Assembly (NCBI GenBank): GCA_020852555.1
Contig: JADZAQ010000051.1
Coordinates: forward strand, 1-64,000
Reading direction: 5' to 3'
Origin: Burkholderiales bacterium
GTDB lineage: Bacteria > Pseudomonadota > Gammaproteobacteria > Burkholderiales > Casimicrobiaceae
Length of the DNA stretch: 64,000 nt
Shown here: in pieces, positions 36,370 to 44,809 of the stretch
Position numbering within the stretch: position 1 is the stretch's first letter
How the letters are laid out: every line of letters begins with the position of its first letter
The notes under the pieces: model-generated
The model's input: the letters and a program-made list of their open reading frames with translations, nothing else
Databases searched by the model: none
Told to the model about the DNA's origin: nothing
Made by a program: the position numbers and the translations under genes

Positions 36370-36957
36370 TCAGCCGCCGACGACCTTGGCAGCCTTGATC
36401 ACGACCAGCGTGCTCGGCACGTCGGCCGGGTTGATGCCCGGCGGCACCGGGGCGGCGGCGCCCTTCGGCGCCTTGGCGATCTTGGTGACGACGTCCATGC
36501 CGGCGACCACCTTGCCGAATACGGTGTATCCGGGATTGCCCGGCGCGTAGTCGAGGCGCTGATTGTTGCCGACGTTGATGAAGAACTGCGACGTGGCGGA
36601 ATTGGGGTCGCTCGTGCGCGCCATGGCGATGGTGCCGGGAACGTTCGACAGCCCCGCCTTGGCGGAACCTTCCGATTCGATCGGGATCGGCGGGCGGGTG
36701 GGTTTCTGGCTGAATTCCGGAGTGAAGCCGCCGCCCTGGATCATGAAGCCGTCGATCACCCGGTGGAACTGGGTGCCGACGTAATGTCCACTCTTCACGT
36801 AATCGAGGAAGTTGGCGACGGTCTTGGGCGCGGCCTCGGGGAAGAGCTCGACCTTGATCACGCCTGCCGTGGTGTCGAGCTCGACCACCGGGTTGGCGGC
36901 CGCGGCGGCTCCGGCGACCAATGCGAAGGCGAGCGCGGTGACGATTCTTTGCAGCAT
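36370..36957 (-). CDS. ppiA: Peptidyl-prolyl cis-trans isomerase, periplasmic cyclophilin
   Basis: 195-residue cyclophilin with a clear signal peptide (MLQRIVTALAFALVAGAAAA, cleavage before NPVVELDT). Active-site residues are in [15 protein letters not shown], with SATSQFFINV and FGKVVAGMDVV following. AGGAG before the ATG at 36957. Tandem with ppiB, consistent with duplication and separate targeting to periplasm and cytoplasm. Confidence 0.94.
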   Translation of the reverse strand: MLQRIVTALAFALVAGAAAAANPVVELDTTAGVIKVELFPEAAPKTVANFLDYVKSGHYVGTQFHRVIDGFMIQGGGFTPEFSQKPTRPPIPIESEGSAKAGLSNVPGTIAMARTSDPNSATSQFFINVGNNQRLDYAPGNPGYTVFGKVVAGMDVVTKIAKAPKGAAAPVPPGINPADVPSTLVVIKAAKVVGG

Positions 36958-36988
36958 GGGTTTCTCCTGGCGGGTGGACCGCAACGGA

Positions 36989-37651
36989 TCACTTCGAGGG
37001 GGCGGCCGGCGCCGCACTCGACGGTGGGGCCGCGACGATGGGCGGCGTGGTCGCCGACGGCGGGGCGAGCGCCTCGCGCACGAGCTTCAGCTTGACGGGC
37101 GCGGTCTTGTTGCGGACATCGTGCGCGATGGCCTTCTCGTAGGCGACCGCCGCGAGTTGCGCGTGGATGTCACCCAGGTTCTCGTACGCGACCGCGTAAT
37201 CGGGGGCGGCGGCGATCGCCGTCTCGAGCTCGGCGCGGGCGAGTTCGTATTCGCCCTTCTGCGCGAGGAGCACCGCGAGGTTGTTGTGCGGCTCGGGCAA
37301 CTCGGGGTACTCGGCGATGATGCCGCGGTACGTCGCGATCGCCTCGTCGGTCTTGCCCGAATCGGCGAGCGCCAGCCCCTTGAGGAAGCGTGCCTGCGGC
37401 TCACGCGGCCGCTCGGCGGTGAGCTGGTCCAGGATCTCGATCGCCGCTGCGTACTGCTTGTCGTCGATGCGGGCGCGCGCGACCTTCAGCGATTCGGCGT
37501 ATGCCTTGCGGCCTGCCTCGGTGAGCTCGCGGGGAATCGCGACGGCGGCATCCGGCGCCGCCGCGGGCGGCGCTGGCGGTGCGGACTGCGCGGCGGCGAT
37601 CGCCGCGACGAGGCACTGGAAGGCGAGGAAGAACGCAACGAGGCGGCGCAT
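36989..37651 (-). CDS. Exported tetratricopeptide-repeat protein
   Basis: 220-residue protein with an N-terminal signal peptide (MRRLVAFFLAFQCLVAAIAAAQ), then about three TPR units (around residues 60-165: YAAAIEILDQLTAERP, DEAIATYRGIIAEYPELPEPHNNLA, ELARAELETAIAAAPDYAVAYENLGD) and a Pro/Ala-rich end. A scaffold role in the periplasm is likely; no partner is identifiable. Upstream of ppiA in the same direction with 31 bases between. Confidence 0.85.
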   Translation of the reverse strand: MRRLVAFFLAFQCLVAAIAAAQSAPPAPPAAAPDAAVAIPRELTEAGRKAYAESLKVARARIDDKQYAAAIEILDQLTAERPREPQARFLKGLALADSGKTDEAIATYRGIIAEYPELPEPHNNLAVLLAQKGEYELARAELETAIAAAPDYAVAYENLGDIHAQLAAVAYEKAIAHDVRNKTAPVKLKLVREALAPPSATTPPIVAAPPSSAAPAAPSK

Positions 37652-37710
37652 GGAGCCCGCGATTCTAGCAGCCCGCCAGGTGACTGCCCGGACGACCATC
37701 CCCGGCGCGC

Positions 37711-38544
37711 TCAGGCGCTGCGCAGCCGCGTCGCGGTGGCGTCGATGAGGCGACGGGCAATCGACACGCTCATCGGGAGCTTGGGCAGCGCGTCGACGGG
37801 GAACCAGCGCGCCTCGGCGATCTCCTCGTCCTCGAGGTGGATGTCGCCACCTGCGTAGGTGGCGGTGAAGGCGATCATGAGCGAGTGCGGGAACGCCCAT
37901 GATTGGCTCGCGAAATAGGTGATGTCGGTCACGTCGAGACCGACCTCCTCGTGTACCTCGCGGCGAACGCAATCCTCGATCGTTTCGCCGGGCTCGACGA
38001 ATCCGGCGAGCGCGCTGAACATGCCGGGAGCGAAGCGGTGCGCCCGTGCGAGGAGGAGTTCCCGGCCACGGGTGACGAGGACCATCATCGCCGGCGAGAT
38101 GCGCGGGTATGCGACGAGGCCGCAGGCCGGGCACTCCTTCGCGCGCTCGTGGCCGCGGGGGTGTACCGGCGTGCCGCAGCGGCCGCAGTAGCGGTGATTG
38201 CGATCGAAGTCGACGATCTGGAAGGCCCGCGCGGCCAGCGCCAGGAGTTCCTCGGGTACCTTGAAGAAGAGCGCGCGCAAGCCGACGAAGCGCATGCCCG
38301 CGGGTTCCGGTGCGTCGTCGCGCAGGTCGAGCGCCACGCAGGCGCAACTGCCGAGCGAACCGAGAAAGTGGAGGTTTCCGGTCACCCCGACGGCGTCGAG
38401 TTCGCCGCGGCGCGGCAGGACGAGCGCCTGCGCGTCGGGTGTGCGCACCAGCACCTGGTCGCCGCGGAACGCGAAGGCGTAGGCATCGTCCGCCATCGAG
38501 ACGGGCAGATCGTGCGCGGCAGTGAAACCGGACGGGGTGAACAT
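37711..38544 (-). CDS. nudC: NAD+ diphosphatase / RNA decapping hydrolase NudC
   Basis: 277-residue Nudix enzyme that hydrolyses NAD(H) and can remove NAD caps from RNA. The zinc ribbon is C120-x2-C123 ... C138-x2-C141, and the Nudix box GFVEPGETIEDCVRREVHEEVG lies at 181-202. The NADH-pyrophosphatase hallmark SQPWPFPxS appears here as SQSWAFPHS (213-221), with both inner prolines changed but the specificity-bearing Q, W, F, P and S in place. TPR gene downstream after 59 bases. Confidence 0.88.
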   Translation of the reverse strand: MFTPSGFTAAHDLPVSMADDAYAFAFRGDQVLVRTPDAQALVLPRRGELDAVGVTGNLHFLGSLGSCACVALDLRDDAPEPAGMRFVGLRALFFKVPEELLALAARAFQIVDFDRNHRYCGRCGTPVHPRGHERAKECPACGLVAYPRISPAMMVLVTRGRELLLARAHRFAPGMFSALAGFVEPGETIEDCVRREVHEEVGLDVTDITYFASQSWAFPHSLMIAFTATYAGGDIHLEDEEIAEARWFPVDALPKLPMSVSIARRLIDATATRLRSA

Positions 38545-38704
38545 GACCGTGCATTATCGACCCGTCGCGGCAGCGGGCGGTGCTGCGGTGGCAACTTGCG
38601 GCGCCGTCGCCGTCGTCCGGGCGCCGCTACGCGACCGGGCACGCACGTGGCGATGGATGGACGCGGTGAGTGCCGACGCGGCCATCCGCCGCCGAGCCGC
38701 ACCG

Positions 38705-39613
38705 CTACGGTGCGGCAGCCTTGCCGCGCAGCCGGATCTGGTTGGGCAGCGGCATCGAGCGTTGCAGCACCTCCTGCGACAGCCAGATCGCCGAACGGCG
38801 CGCGCGCTCGCAGACGACGGGTGGCGGGAGCTGGGCGTAGTCGTCGTTGACGACCTCGAAACTGTAGTCGCCGCGATAGCCGATGGCGTCGAGGCGGGTC
38901 ACGAGCTCGGCGAGCGCGTCGCTGTGCACCCCCTCGCCGGGAAAGACGCTGTAGTGTCGCGCGGTATCGATGCGCTCTTCCACGCTGCGCGCCTCCGGCC
39001 ACATGAAGTCGGCGAGGCGCACGAGGAAGACCTTGTCGGCCGCGAGCAGGTCGAGGTCGTCGAGCGACGACTCGGCAGCAAAGGCGTGGAACGAATCGAT
39101 GCCGATACCGAGGTTGGGTGCGTTCGCGCCGCAGACGATGTCCCAGGCGTCGGGGAACTCGCGTACCGTGCGGCCCCAGGAGAGCGCCTCGTAGACGATG
39201 CGGATGCCGAACGGCACGGCCAGCATCGCGAGCTTGCGCAGGTCGCGGGCGAGAGCGTCGGGATCGGTGGTGGTGTGCGTCGACGTCGACGACGCCACGA
39301 CGAGCACGCGCGAGCCGATCGCGTTGCACATGTCGAGCATCGCCTTCGCGATGTCGATCTTGTAGGTGTGCAGGCGGCCGGACAGGCCCTCGAAGTCGCG
39401 CAGCACCTGGAACCCGGTCACGCGCAAGCCACTGGCGCGGATGAGCCGGGCGGCGGCATCGACCCCGCCGGGGTGCCCCGCGATGTCGCTTGCCGAGACC
39501 ATGACCTGCGCGAATCCGGCGTCGCGAATCGCCGCGAGCTTCGCCGCGAGCGGACCGGCGAGCGACACCGTGTCCATCCCGAAGTCGTCGAAGTTGATGG
39601 GCGCGGCATCCAT
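38705..39613 (-). CDS. Sugar-phosphate isomerase/epimerase-like TIM barrel, resembling 3-dehydroshikimate dehydratase
   Basis: 302-residue AP-endonuclease-2-like TIM barrel. Likely metal ligands are E142 (IVYEALSWGR), D173 and H176 (GIDSFHAF) and E253 (YSFEVVNDD). The overall pattern (TVSLAGPLAAKLAAIRDAGF, FQVLRDFEG, FPGEG) is that of the N-terminal half of QuiC1-type 3-dehydroshikimate dehydratases, which make protocatechuate. However, the position where those enzymes have a metal-binding Gln (FVQLAD) is Arg here (R199, FLVRLAD). The upstream neighbour encodes a VOC protein like the other half of QuiC1, so this may be a split version. Exact reaction unproven. Confidence 0.7.
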   Translation of the reverse strand: MDAAPINFDDFGMDTVSLAGPLAAKLAAIRDAGFAQVMVSASDIAGHPGGVDAAARLIRASGLRVTGFQVLRDFEGLSGRLHTYKIDIAKAMLDMCNAIGSRVLVVASSTSTHTTTDPDALARDLRKLAMLAVPFGIRIVYEALSWGRTVREFPDAWDIVCGANAPNLGIGIDSFHAFAAESSLDDLDLLAADKVFLVRLADFMWPEARSVEERIDTARHYSVFPGEGVHSDALAELVTRLDAIGYRGDYSFEVVNDDYAQLPPPVVCERARRSAIWLSQEVLQRSMPLPNQIRLRGKAAAP

Positions 39614-39621
39614 GGCGCTGC

Positions 39622-40542
39622 CTACGCCGTGCGCTCGTCGTGCACGAGCTCGAACATCACGCCACCCAGCCGGCTCTCGGTGAGCGCGCCGCGCGCGTTG
39701 GAATGGACGTCCCCGGATTCGATGAAGCTCACTCCCCGGGCGCGCAGGAGCGCCACGGCCTCGAGCACGTCGGGAACGCCGAATCCCACCCGGTGCAGCG
39801 TCTCCTCGGGCTCGACGTCGAGGATCCCGGGCTTGGGCTCGATCAGTTGCAGGAAGAAGCTGCCGTCGGGACTCTTCAGGATGCGTCCCTTCGGCAGGAT
39901 GCCGTAGCGCTCGTCGTCGGGCAGGGCGCGAAAGCCGAAGAGCTCGCCGTAGAACTCGGTCCAGTCCTCCATGCGCTCGGCGCCGATGTACTGCACGATG
40001 CCGAACCAGCGCATGCCGGCGAGCGCGGGAGGGTGCGGGTCGACCGTGGGGATCAGCGTGAAATCGACGTCGTAGATCGAGAACTCGCGATAGCGGTCGA
40101 CGAAGTAGATCCGCGATGCGCCCACGCCGTGGATCGCCGGGATGTTGAGCTCCATGACTTCCACGTGCGTGGGCACCGCCCACGCCCCGGCCTCGACGAC
40201 GTGGCGGTACGCCGCGGCGGCGTCGCGCACGCGCAGCGCGACGGCCGCGATGACCGGCGTCTCGCGCGGCTGCACCGCGCGCGGCCGCGGGGTCGCGTGC
40301 GCATTGACGATCACGTTCATGCCACCCTGCCGGTACAGCAGCACTTCGCGCGAGCGATGGCGCGCGATCGGATGGAAGCCCATCGTCTCCAGCACCTGGC
40401 CCAGCGCCTGCGGCTTGCTGGTCGCGTACTCGATGAACTCGATGCCGTCGATGCCGAGCGGATTGCTGGCATCGACGATCTGCTCGCGGTCGGAAGCGAC
40501 CGTCGCGGGCGCGGTGGTGGCTGAAGACGTCATTGCGGACAA
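39622..40542 (-). CDS. VOC-superfamily protein like 4-hydroxyphenylpyruvate dioxygenase
   Basis: 306-residue protein made of two vicinal-oxygen-chelate modules, with the C-terminal module related to 4-hydroxyphenylpyruvate dioxygenase. Of the 2-His-1-Glu iron site, H250 (LHRVGFG) and E298 (VMFELVHD) are present, but the first His is replaced by G181 (RWFGIVQYIG) in my by-eye alignment. The gene ends 8 bases before the TIM-barrel gene, so they form an operon. Iron-dependent dioxygenase activity is therefore doubtful; a structural or altered catalytic role next to the dehydratase-like protein is possible. Confidence 0.7.
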   Translation of the reverse strand: MSAMTSSATTAPATVASDREQIVDASNPLGIDGIEFIEYATSKPQALGQVLETMGFHPIARHRSREVLLYRQGGMNVIVNAHATPRPRAVQPRETPVIAAVALRVRDAAAAYRHVVEAGAWAVPTHVEVMELNIPAIHGVGASRIYFVDRYREFSIYDVDFTLIPTVDPHPPALAGMRWFGIVQYIGAERMEDWTEFYGELFGFRALPDDERYGILPKGRILKSPDGSFFLQLIEPKPGILDVEPEETLHRVGFGVPDVLEAVALLRARGVSFIESGDVHSNARGALTESRLGGVMFELVHDERTA

Positions 40543-40575
40543 CCTCCTCGCGCTATTGTGGCACGGTGGCCCCGT

Positions 40576-41067
40576 TCAGCGGGCGAACACGCCCGGAAAC
40601 ACCCAGAGCAGCGCGCTCGTCATGACCACGTAGCGCGCGAGCTTGCCGATCGCCATGTAGCCGACGCAGGGCCAGAACGCGAGGTGGAGCCAGCCGGCCA
40701 CCGCGCACAACGGATCGCCGACCAGCGGCAGCCAGGACAGCAGGCAGGCCTTGGGACCGAAGCGCTCGAGCCAGCGCAGCGCGTGCGCGTGCATCGTGGT
40801 GCGCTCCTGACGCACGAGGCGCACGTACGCGCGCTCCGCGCCGTAGCCCATCGCGTAGGTCACCACGCCCCCCAACGTGTTGCCGGCGGTGGCGACGAGG
40901 ATCGCCGGCCAGAAGAGGTCGGGATTGAGCTTGACGAGGCCGAACACGGCGGGCTCCGAGCCGAGCGGCAGGAGCGTCGCCGAGACGAAGGCGACGACGA
41001 AGACCGTCGACAGCCCGAACTTGGGCAGCGCCAGCGCATCGAGCAGCGTGCCGAGCCAAGCTTCCAT
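40576..41067 (-). CDS. YqaA-family (DedA-like) membrane protein
   Basis: 163-residue integral membrane protein with four to five hydrophobic segments and the SNARE-associated/DedA-type pattern TLLPLGSEPAVFGLVKL near the N-terminus and WLPLVGDPLCAVAGWLHL later. Related DedA proteins recycle undecaprenyl phosphate or phospholipids, but YqaA itself has no proven role. It is divergent from prfB; the 99-base gap holds the prfB promoter. Confidence 0.82.
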   Translation of the reverse strand: MEAWLGTLLDALALPKFGLSTVFVVAFVSATLLPLGSEPAVFGLVKLNPDLFWPAILVATAGNTLGGVVTYAMGYGAERAYVRLVRQERTTMHAHALRWLERFGPKACLLSWLPLVGDPLCAVAGWLHLAFWPCVGYMAIGKLARYVVMTSALLWVFPGVFAR

Positions 41068-41123
41068 GGCCGCGATGATAGCGGCGGCGGCGGCGACGGC
41101 CGTGGCGGATCCCGCGCATCACG

Positions 41124-41129
41124 TATAAT
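41124..41129 (+). promoter_or_regulatory. TATAAT -10 box upstream of prfB
   Basis: Perfect TATAAT, 37 bases before the prfB ATG, in the short intergenic space divergent to the YqaA gene. No good -35 at 16-18 bases. Confidence 0.45.
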
Positions 41130-41166
41130 TCCTTGATTCGACGCGAGGAAATGCAGGACACCGACC

Positions 41167-42271
41167 ATGGAAGCCGACCGGATCAACCTCATCTCCAACA
41201 CGCTCGCCGACCTCATGCAGAGGGCGGCCGAGTTGCGGAGGTATCTTTGACTTCGATGTGAAATCGGAGCGGCTCGCCGTCGTCTCGCGCGAGCTCGAGG
41301 ATCCCACGGTCTGGGACGATCCCGAGCGTGCGCAGGCGCTCGGCAAGGAGAAGAAGGAACTCGACGGCATCGTCGGCACGATCGTCGAACTGGAAGCGGG
41401 TCTGGGCGACAGTCGCGACCTCTTCGACCTCGCGAGGTCCGAGGCCGACGACGACACCATGCTCGCGATCGAGGAAGACGCCGCGCGACTGGCCGGCATC
41501 GTGGAGAACCTCGAATTCCGTCGGATGTTCGACGACCCGATGGATCCGGCGAATTGCTTCATCGACATCCAGGCGGGCAGCGGCGGCACCGAGGCGCAGG
41601 ACTGGGCGGCGATGCTGCTGCGCATGTATCTGAAGTACTGCGAGCGCAAGGGCTACCGGACCGAGCTCCTCGAGGAGTCGCCCGGCGACGTCGCCGGCAT
41701 CAAGAGCGCATCGATCAAGGTCGAAGGCGAGTACGCGTACGGCTACCTGCGCACCGAGGTCGGCGTGCACCGTCTCGTGCGCAAGAGCCCGTTCGACTCG
41801 AACGCGCGGCGGCATACGTCGTTCGCGAGCGTGTTCGTCTATCCCGAGGTCGACGATTCGATCGAGATCGACATCAATCCGGCGGACCTGCGCATCGACA
41901 CCTTTCGCGCCTCGGGCGCGGGCGGCCAGCACATCAACAAGACCGACTCCGCGGTGCGCATCACGCACCTGCCCACCGACATCGTGGTGCAGTGCCAGAA
42001 CGACCGCTCGCAGCATCGCAACCGCGCCGAGGCGATGCAGATGCTGAAGTCGAAGCTCTACGAGCTCGAGATGCGCAAGCGCCGCGAAGCGCAGCAGAAG
42101 CTCGAGGACAGCAAGACCGATATCGGCTGGGGGCACCAGATCAGGAGTTACGTGCTCGACCAGTCGCGGATCAAGGACCTGCGCACCAACTACGAGGTCG
42201 GCGACACGCAGCGCGTGCTCGACGGCGATCTCGAGCCGTTCATCGCGGCGAGCCTGAAGCAGGGCGTGTAG
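41167..42271 (+). CDS. prfB: Peptide chain release factor 2 (programmed +1 frameshift)
   Basis: Release factor for UGA and UAA codons. Translation starts at ATG 41167 and runs 27 codons to TGA at 41248-41250; a +1 shift at CTT-T continues the frame from 41249 to 42271, giving 367 residues. SPF at 207-209 (RKSPFDSN) is the RF2 stop-codon-reading tripeptide, and GGQ at 252-254 (GAGGQHIN) is the hydrolysis motif. Low RF2 makes the UGA persist and favours the shift, so the factor regulates itself. lysS follows, a widespread pair. The reading frame from 41258 alone lacks the first domain. Confidence 0.95.
41236..41251 (+). promoter_or_regulatory. RF2 programmed +1 frameshift site
   Basis: CGGAGGTATCTTTGAC: a Shine-Dalgarno-like GGAGG, three bases, then CTT-TGA-C, the classic slippery site of prfB. 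The internal Shine-Dalgarno pairs with the 16S anti-SD and pushes the ribosome one base forward at the UGA. Confidence 0.92.
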
Positions 42272-42349
42272 CGCGGCGCACGCGCGGGCAGGCTTTCCGC
42301 GCGCGCTTCGCGGCGCGACCTATCCTCCATTCCCCATCCCTCATTGCCC

Positions 42350-43846
42350 ATGTCCGACTCCGTTCCCCAGGACGAGAACCAGATCATCGCCGAGCGCCGC
42401 GGGAAGCTCGCGGCGCTGCGCGCCGCCGGCCAGGCGTATCCCAACGACTTTCGCCGGGACGCGCTCGCCGCCGAGCTCCACGCGAAGTACGGCGACGAGC
42501 CCAACGAAACACTCGAGCCGCGGGCGATCGTCGTCAAGGTCGCCGGGCGCATGCTGCTGAAGCGCGTGATGGGCAAGGCATGCTTCGCCACGTTGCAGGA
42601 CATGTCGGGCCGCATCCAGCTCTACGTCACCGTCGATGGCGTCGGTCAGGCCGCGCTCGACGACTTCAAGCATTGGGACCTGGGCGACATCGTCGGCGCC
42701 ACCGGGACGCTCTTCCGGACCCGCACCGGCGAACTGTCGATCCGCTGCAGCGAGGTGCGCCTCCTCGCCAAGGGACTGCGGCCGTTGCCCGAGAAATTTC
42801 ACGGGATGACCGATCAGGAGCAGCGCTACCGCCAGCGCTACGTCGATCTCATCACCAATCCGGCGACGCGCGACGTGTTCGTCAAGCGCTCGCAGATCGT
42901 GCAGGCGATCCGTGGGTTCTTCGTCGCCCGCGGCTATCTCGAAGTCGAGACGCCGATGATGCACCCGATCCCCGGCGGCGCGGCGGCGCGTCCCTTCGTG
43001 ACCCACCACAACGCGCTCGACATGCAACTCTTCCTGCGCATCGCTCCGGAGCTGTATCTCAAGCGACTCGTCGTCGGTGGGCTCGAGAAGGTCTTCGAGA
43101 TCAATCGCAGCTTTCGCAACGAAGGCATCAGCACCCGGCACAATCCCGAGTTCACGATGCTCGAGTTCTACGAGGGGTACCAGGATTATCACTACCTCAT
43201 GGATCTCACCGAGGCGCTGATGCGCGAGGTCGCGGAGCAGGTGCTCGGGACGACGACGATCCGCTATCAGGGCACGCCGATCGACCTCGGCGGGCCGTAC
43301 GATCGGCTGACGATGGCGCAGGCGATCGCGAAGTACAACCCGGAGCACACGGCCGACAACCTCTCGCGCGTCGACTACCTCGTGGCCGCGCTCACCAGCG
43401 CCGGAGTCGACGTGCTGCCCACCGACGGCCTCGGCGTGCTGCAACTCAAGCTCTTCGAGGAGAACACGGAGAGCAAACTCATCCAGCCGACGTTCATCGT
43501 CGCGCATCCGACCGACGTGTCGCCGCTCGCGCGCGCGAACGAGGCGAACCCGGCGGTCACCGATCGCTTCGAGCTCTTCATCACCGGCCGCGAGATGGCC
43601 AACGGGTTCTCCGAGCTCAACGATCCCGAGGACCAGGCCGCGCGCTTCCAGGCGCAGGCGGCGGCGCGCGAGGCGGGCGACGAGGAGGCGATGTACTACG
43701 ACGCCGACTACATTCGCGCGATGGAATATGGCCTGCCGCCGACGGCGGGGGAGGGGATCGGCATCGATCGCCTGGTGATGCTCCTCACCGACGTCGCGTC
43801 GATCCGCGACGTGATCCTCTTTCCACAGCTCAAGCACGAGGGTTGA
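42350..43846 (+). CDS. lysS: Lysyl-tRNA synthetase (class II)
   Basis: 498-residue class II synthetase. The N-terminal OB fold binds the anticodon (about 55-150); motif 2 is [23 protein letters not shown], and motif 3 is [14 protein letters not shown] near the C-terminus. The ATG at 42350 ([11 protein letters not shown]) is preferred to the TTG six bases upstream. The prfB-lysS order is conserved from E. coli onward. Confidence 0.96.
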   Translation: MSDSVPQDENQIIAERRGKLAALRAAGQAYPNDFRRDALAAELHAKYGDEPNETLEPRAIVVKVAGRMLLKRVMGKACFATLQDMSGRIQLYVTVDGVGQAALDDFKHWDLGDIVGATGTLFRTRTGELSIRCSEVRLLAKGLRPLPEKFHGMTDQEQRYRQRYVDLITNPATRDVFVKRSQIVQAIRGFFVARGYLEVETPMMHPIPGGAAARPFVTHHNALDMQLFLRIAPELYLKRLVVGGLEKVFEINRSFRNEGISTRHNPEFTMLEFYEGYQDYHYLMDLTEALMREVAEQVLGTTTIRYQGTPIDLGGPYDRLTMAQAIAKYNPEHTADNLSRVDYLVAALTSAGVDVLPTDGLGVLQLKLFEENTESKLIQPTFIVAHPTDVSPLARANEANPAVTDRFELFITGREMANGFSELNDPEDQAARFQAQAAAREAGDEEAMYYDADYIRAMEYGLPPTAGEGIGIDRLVMLLTDVASIRDVILFPQLKHEG

Positions 43847-43874
43847 CGCAGCCAGCCCCGCGCGGACGTAGAAT
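43843..43874 (+). promoter_or_regulatory. Weak promoter candidate for the secreted-protein gene
   Basis: TTGACG (43843-43848), overlapping the lysS stop codon, and TAGAAT (43869-43874) are 20 bases apart, longer than the usual 16-19. The -10 box on its own is good. Confidence 0.3.
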
Positions 43875-43905
43875 GCGCCCTTTCCTCACCACGGCGAATC
43901 CACCG

Positions 43906-44727
43906 ATGACCTCCTTTGCGCGCCGCATCCGATCCTTGCTTCCGGCCTTCGCGCTGGGTTTCGCGTTGAGCCTCGCGGCGGTACCGCCGGCCGCGGCGGC
44001 CACCGACTACACCGACATCTGGTGGAATGCCGCCGAGAGCGGCTGGGGTGTCAATTTCGTGCAGTCGGACCAGTTCATGTTCGCCACGTTCTTCATCTAC
44101 GGCCCGACCAAGCAGCCGACGTGGGTCACCGCGAATCTCGTCAAGGATGCCGGCGGCGCCTTCACCGGCGGGGTGTATCTCACGACCGGGACGTACTACG
44201 GAGCGCCGTGGAATCCGGCCGACGTCACGGTCACCCAGGTCGGCACCGCGACGTTCACGCCGACCTCGCCCGTCGCCGGCACGTTTGCCTACAGCATCAA
44301 CGGCGTCAACGTCAGCAAGACGATCACGCGCCAGACGCTCACCGCGATCTCGCTCGCCGGCAAGTATTACGGGGGGCTCGTCGTGACGCAGGCGAACTGC
44401 AAGGATCCCGCCAGCAATGGCACGCTCAGCGTGCCGGCGACGATCACCGTGTCGCAGGTGCCCAACGTGTCGCTGCAGTTCGTGTTCGACATCGTGTACA
44501 GCGGCATCACCGTGCAGACGACGCTCGGCGGCGCGACGGTGCAGCAGGGCAGTCTGTATGGCATCCCGGCGGCCACGCTGGCCGTGACGGCGCCGCCGAC
44601 GCAGCTCACCGCGGTCGCCACCCGGATCAAGCGTACGGCGCTCGGCGTCGAGGGTCGTTGGGATGCGGTGACCGCCGGCGGCTGTGACCAGACCGCGACG
44701 TTCTCGGCGGCCTACACCGGCCCGTAG
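43906..44727 (+). CDS. Secreted protein of unknown function
   Basis: 273-residue exported protein with a signal peptide ending near AAAAT (about residue 32). The mature N-terminus reads DIWWNAAESGWGVNFVQSDQFMFATFFIYG, a motif I know from many secreted betaproteobacterial and xanthomonad proteins of unassigned function, often with polysaccharide- or surface-linked contexts. The rest is Thr/Ser/Val-rich, beta-strand-like and contains two cysteines (NCKDPAS, GGCDQT) that could form one disulfide. I start at ATG 43906 because a TAGAAT box at 43869-43874 leaves the ATG 43873 inside the promoter. Confidence 0.65.
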   Translation: MTSFARRIRSLLPAFALGFALSLAAVPPAAAATDYTDIWWNAAESGWGVNFVQSDQFMFATFFIYGPTKQPTWVTANLVKDAGGAFTGGVYLTTGTYYGAPWNPADVTVTQVGTATFTPTSPVAGTFAYSINGVNVSKTITRQTLTAISLAGKYYGGLVVTQANCKDPASNGTLSVPATITVSQVPNVSLQFVFDIVYSGITVQTTLGGATVQQGSLYGIPAATLAVTAPPTQLTAVATRIKRTALGVEGRWDAVTAGGCDQTATFSAAYTGP

Positions 44728-44774
44728 GCGAGGTTCGGCTCCCGCCGCCGCCCGGCGGAGCGCGCGTACCGGGG

Positions 44775-44803
44775 TTGCCATATACCCTTATGGGGTATAT
44801 AGT
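44775..44803 (+). promoter_or_regulatory. copA promoter with CsoR-type operator in the spacer
   Basis: TTGCCA (44775-44780) and TATAGT (44798-44803) are exactly 17 bases apart. The spacer is occupied by the palindrome TATACCC-N5-GGGTATA (44781-44799), the layout of CsoR copper operators, so apo-CsoR would block RNA polymerase and copper would relieve it. The -10 ends 6 bases before the copA ATG, so the mRNA is probably leaderless. The csoR gene is the last gene of the same cluster. Confidence 0.8.
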
Positions 44804-44809
44804 GCGGCA

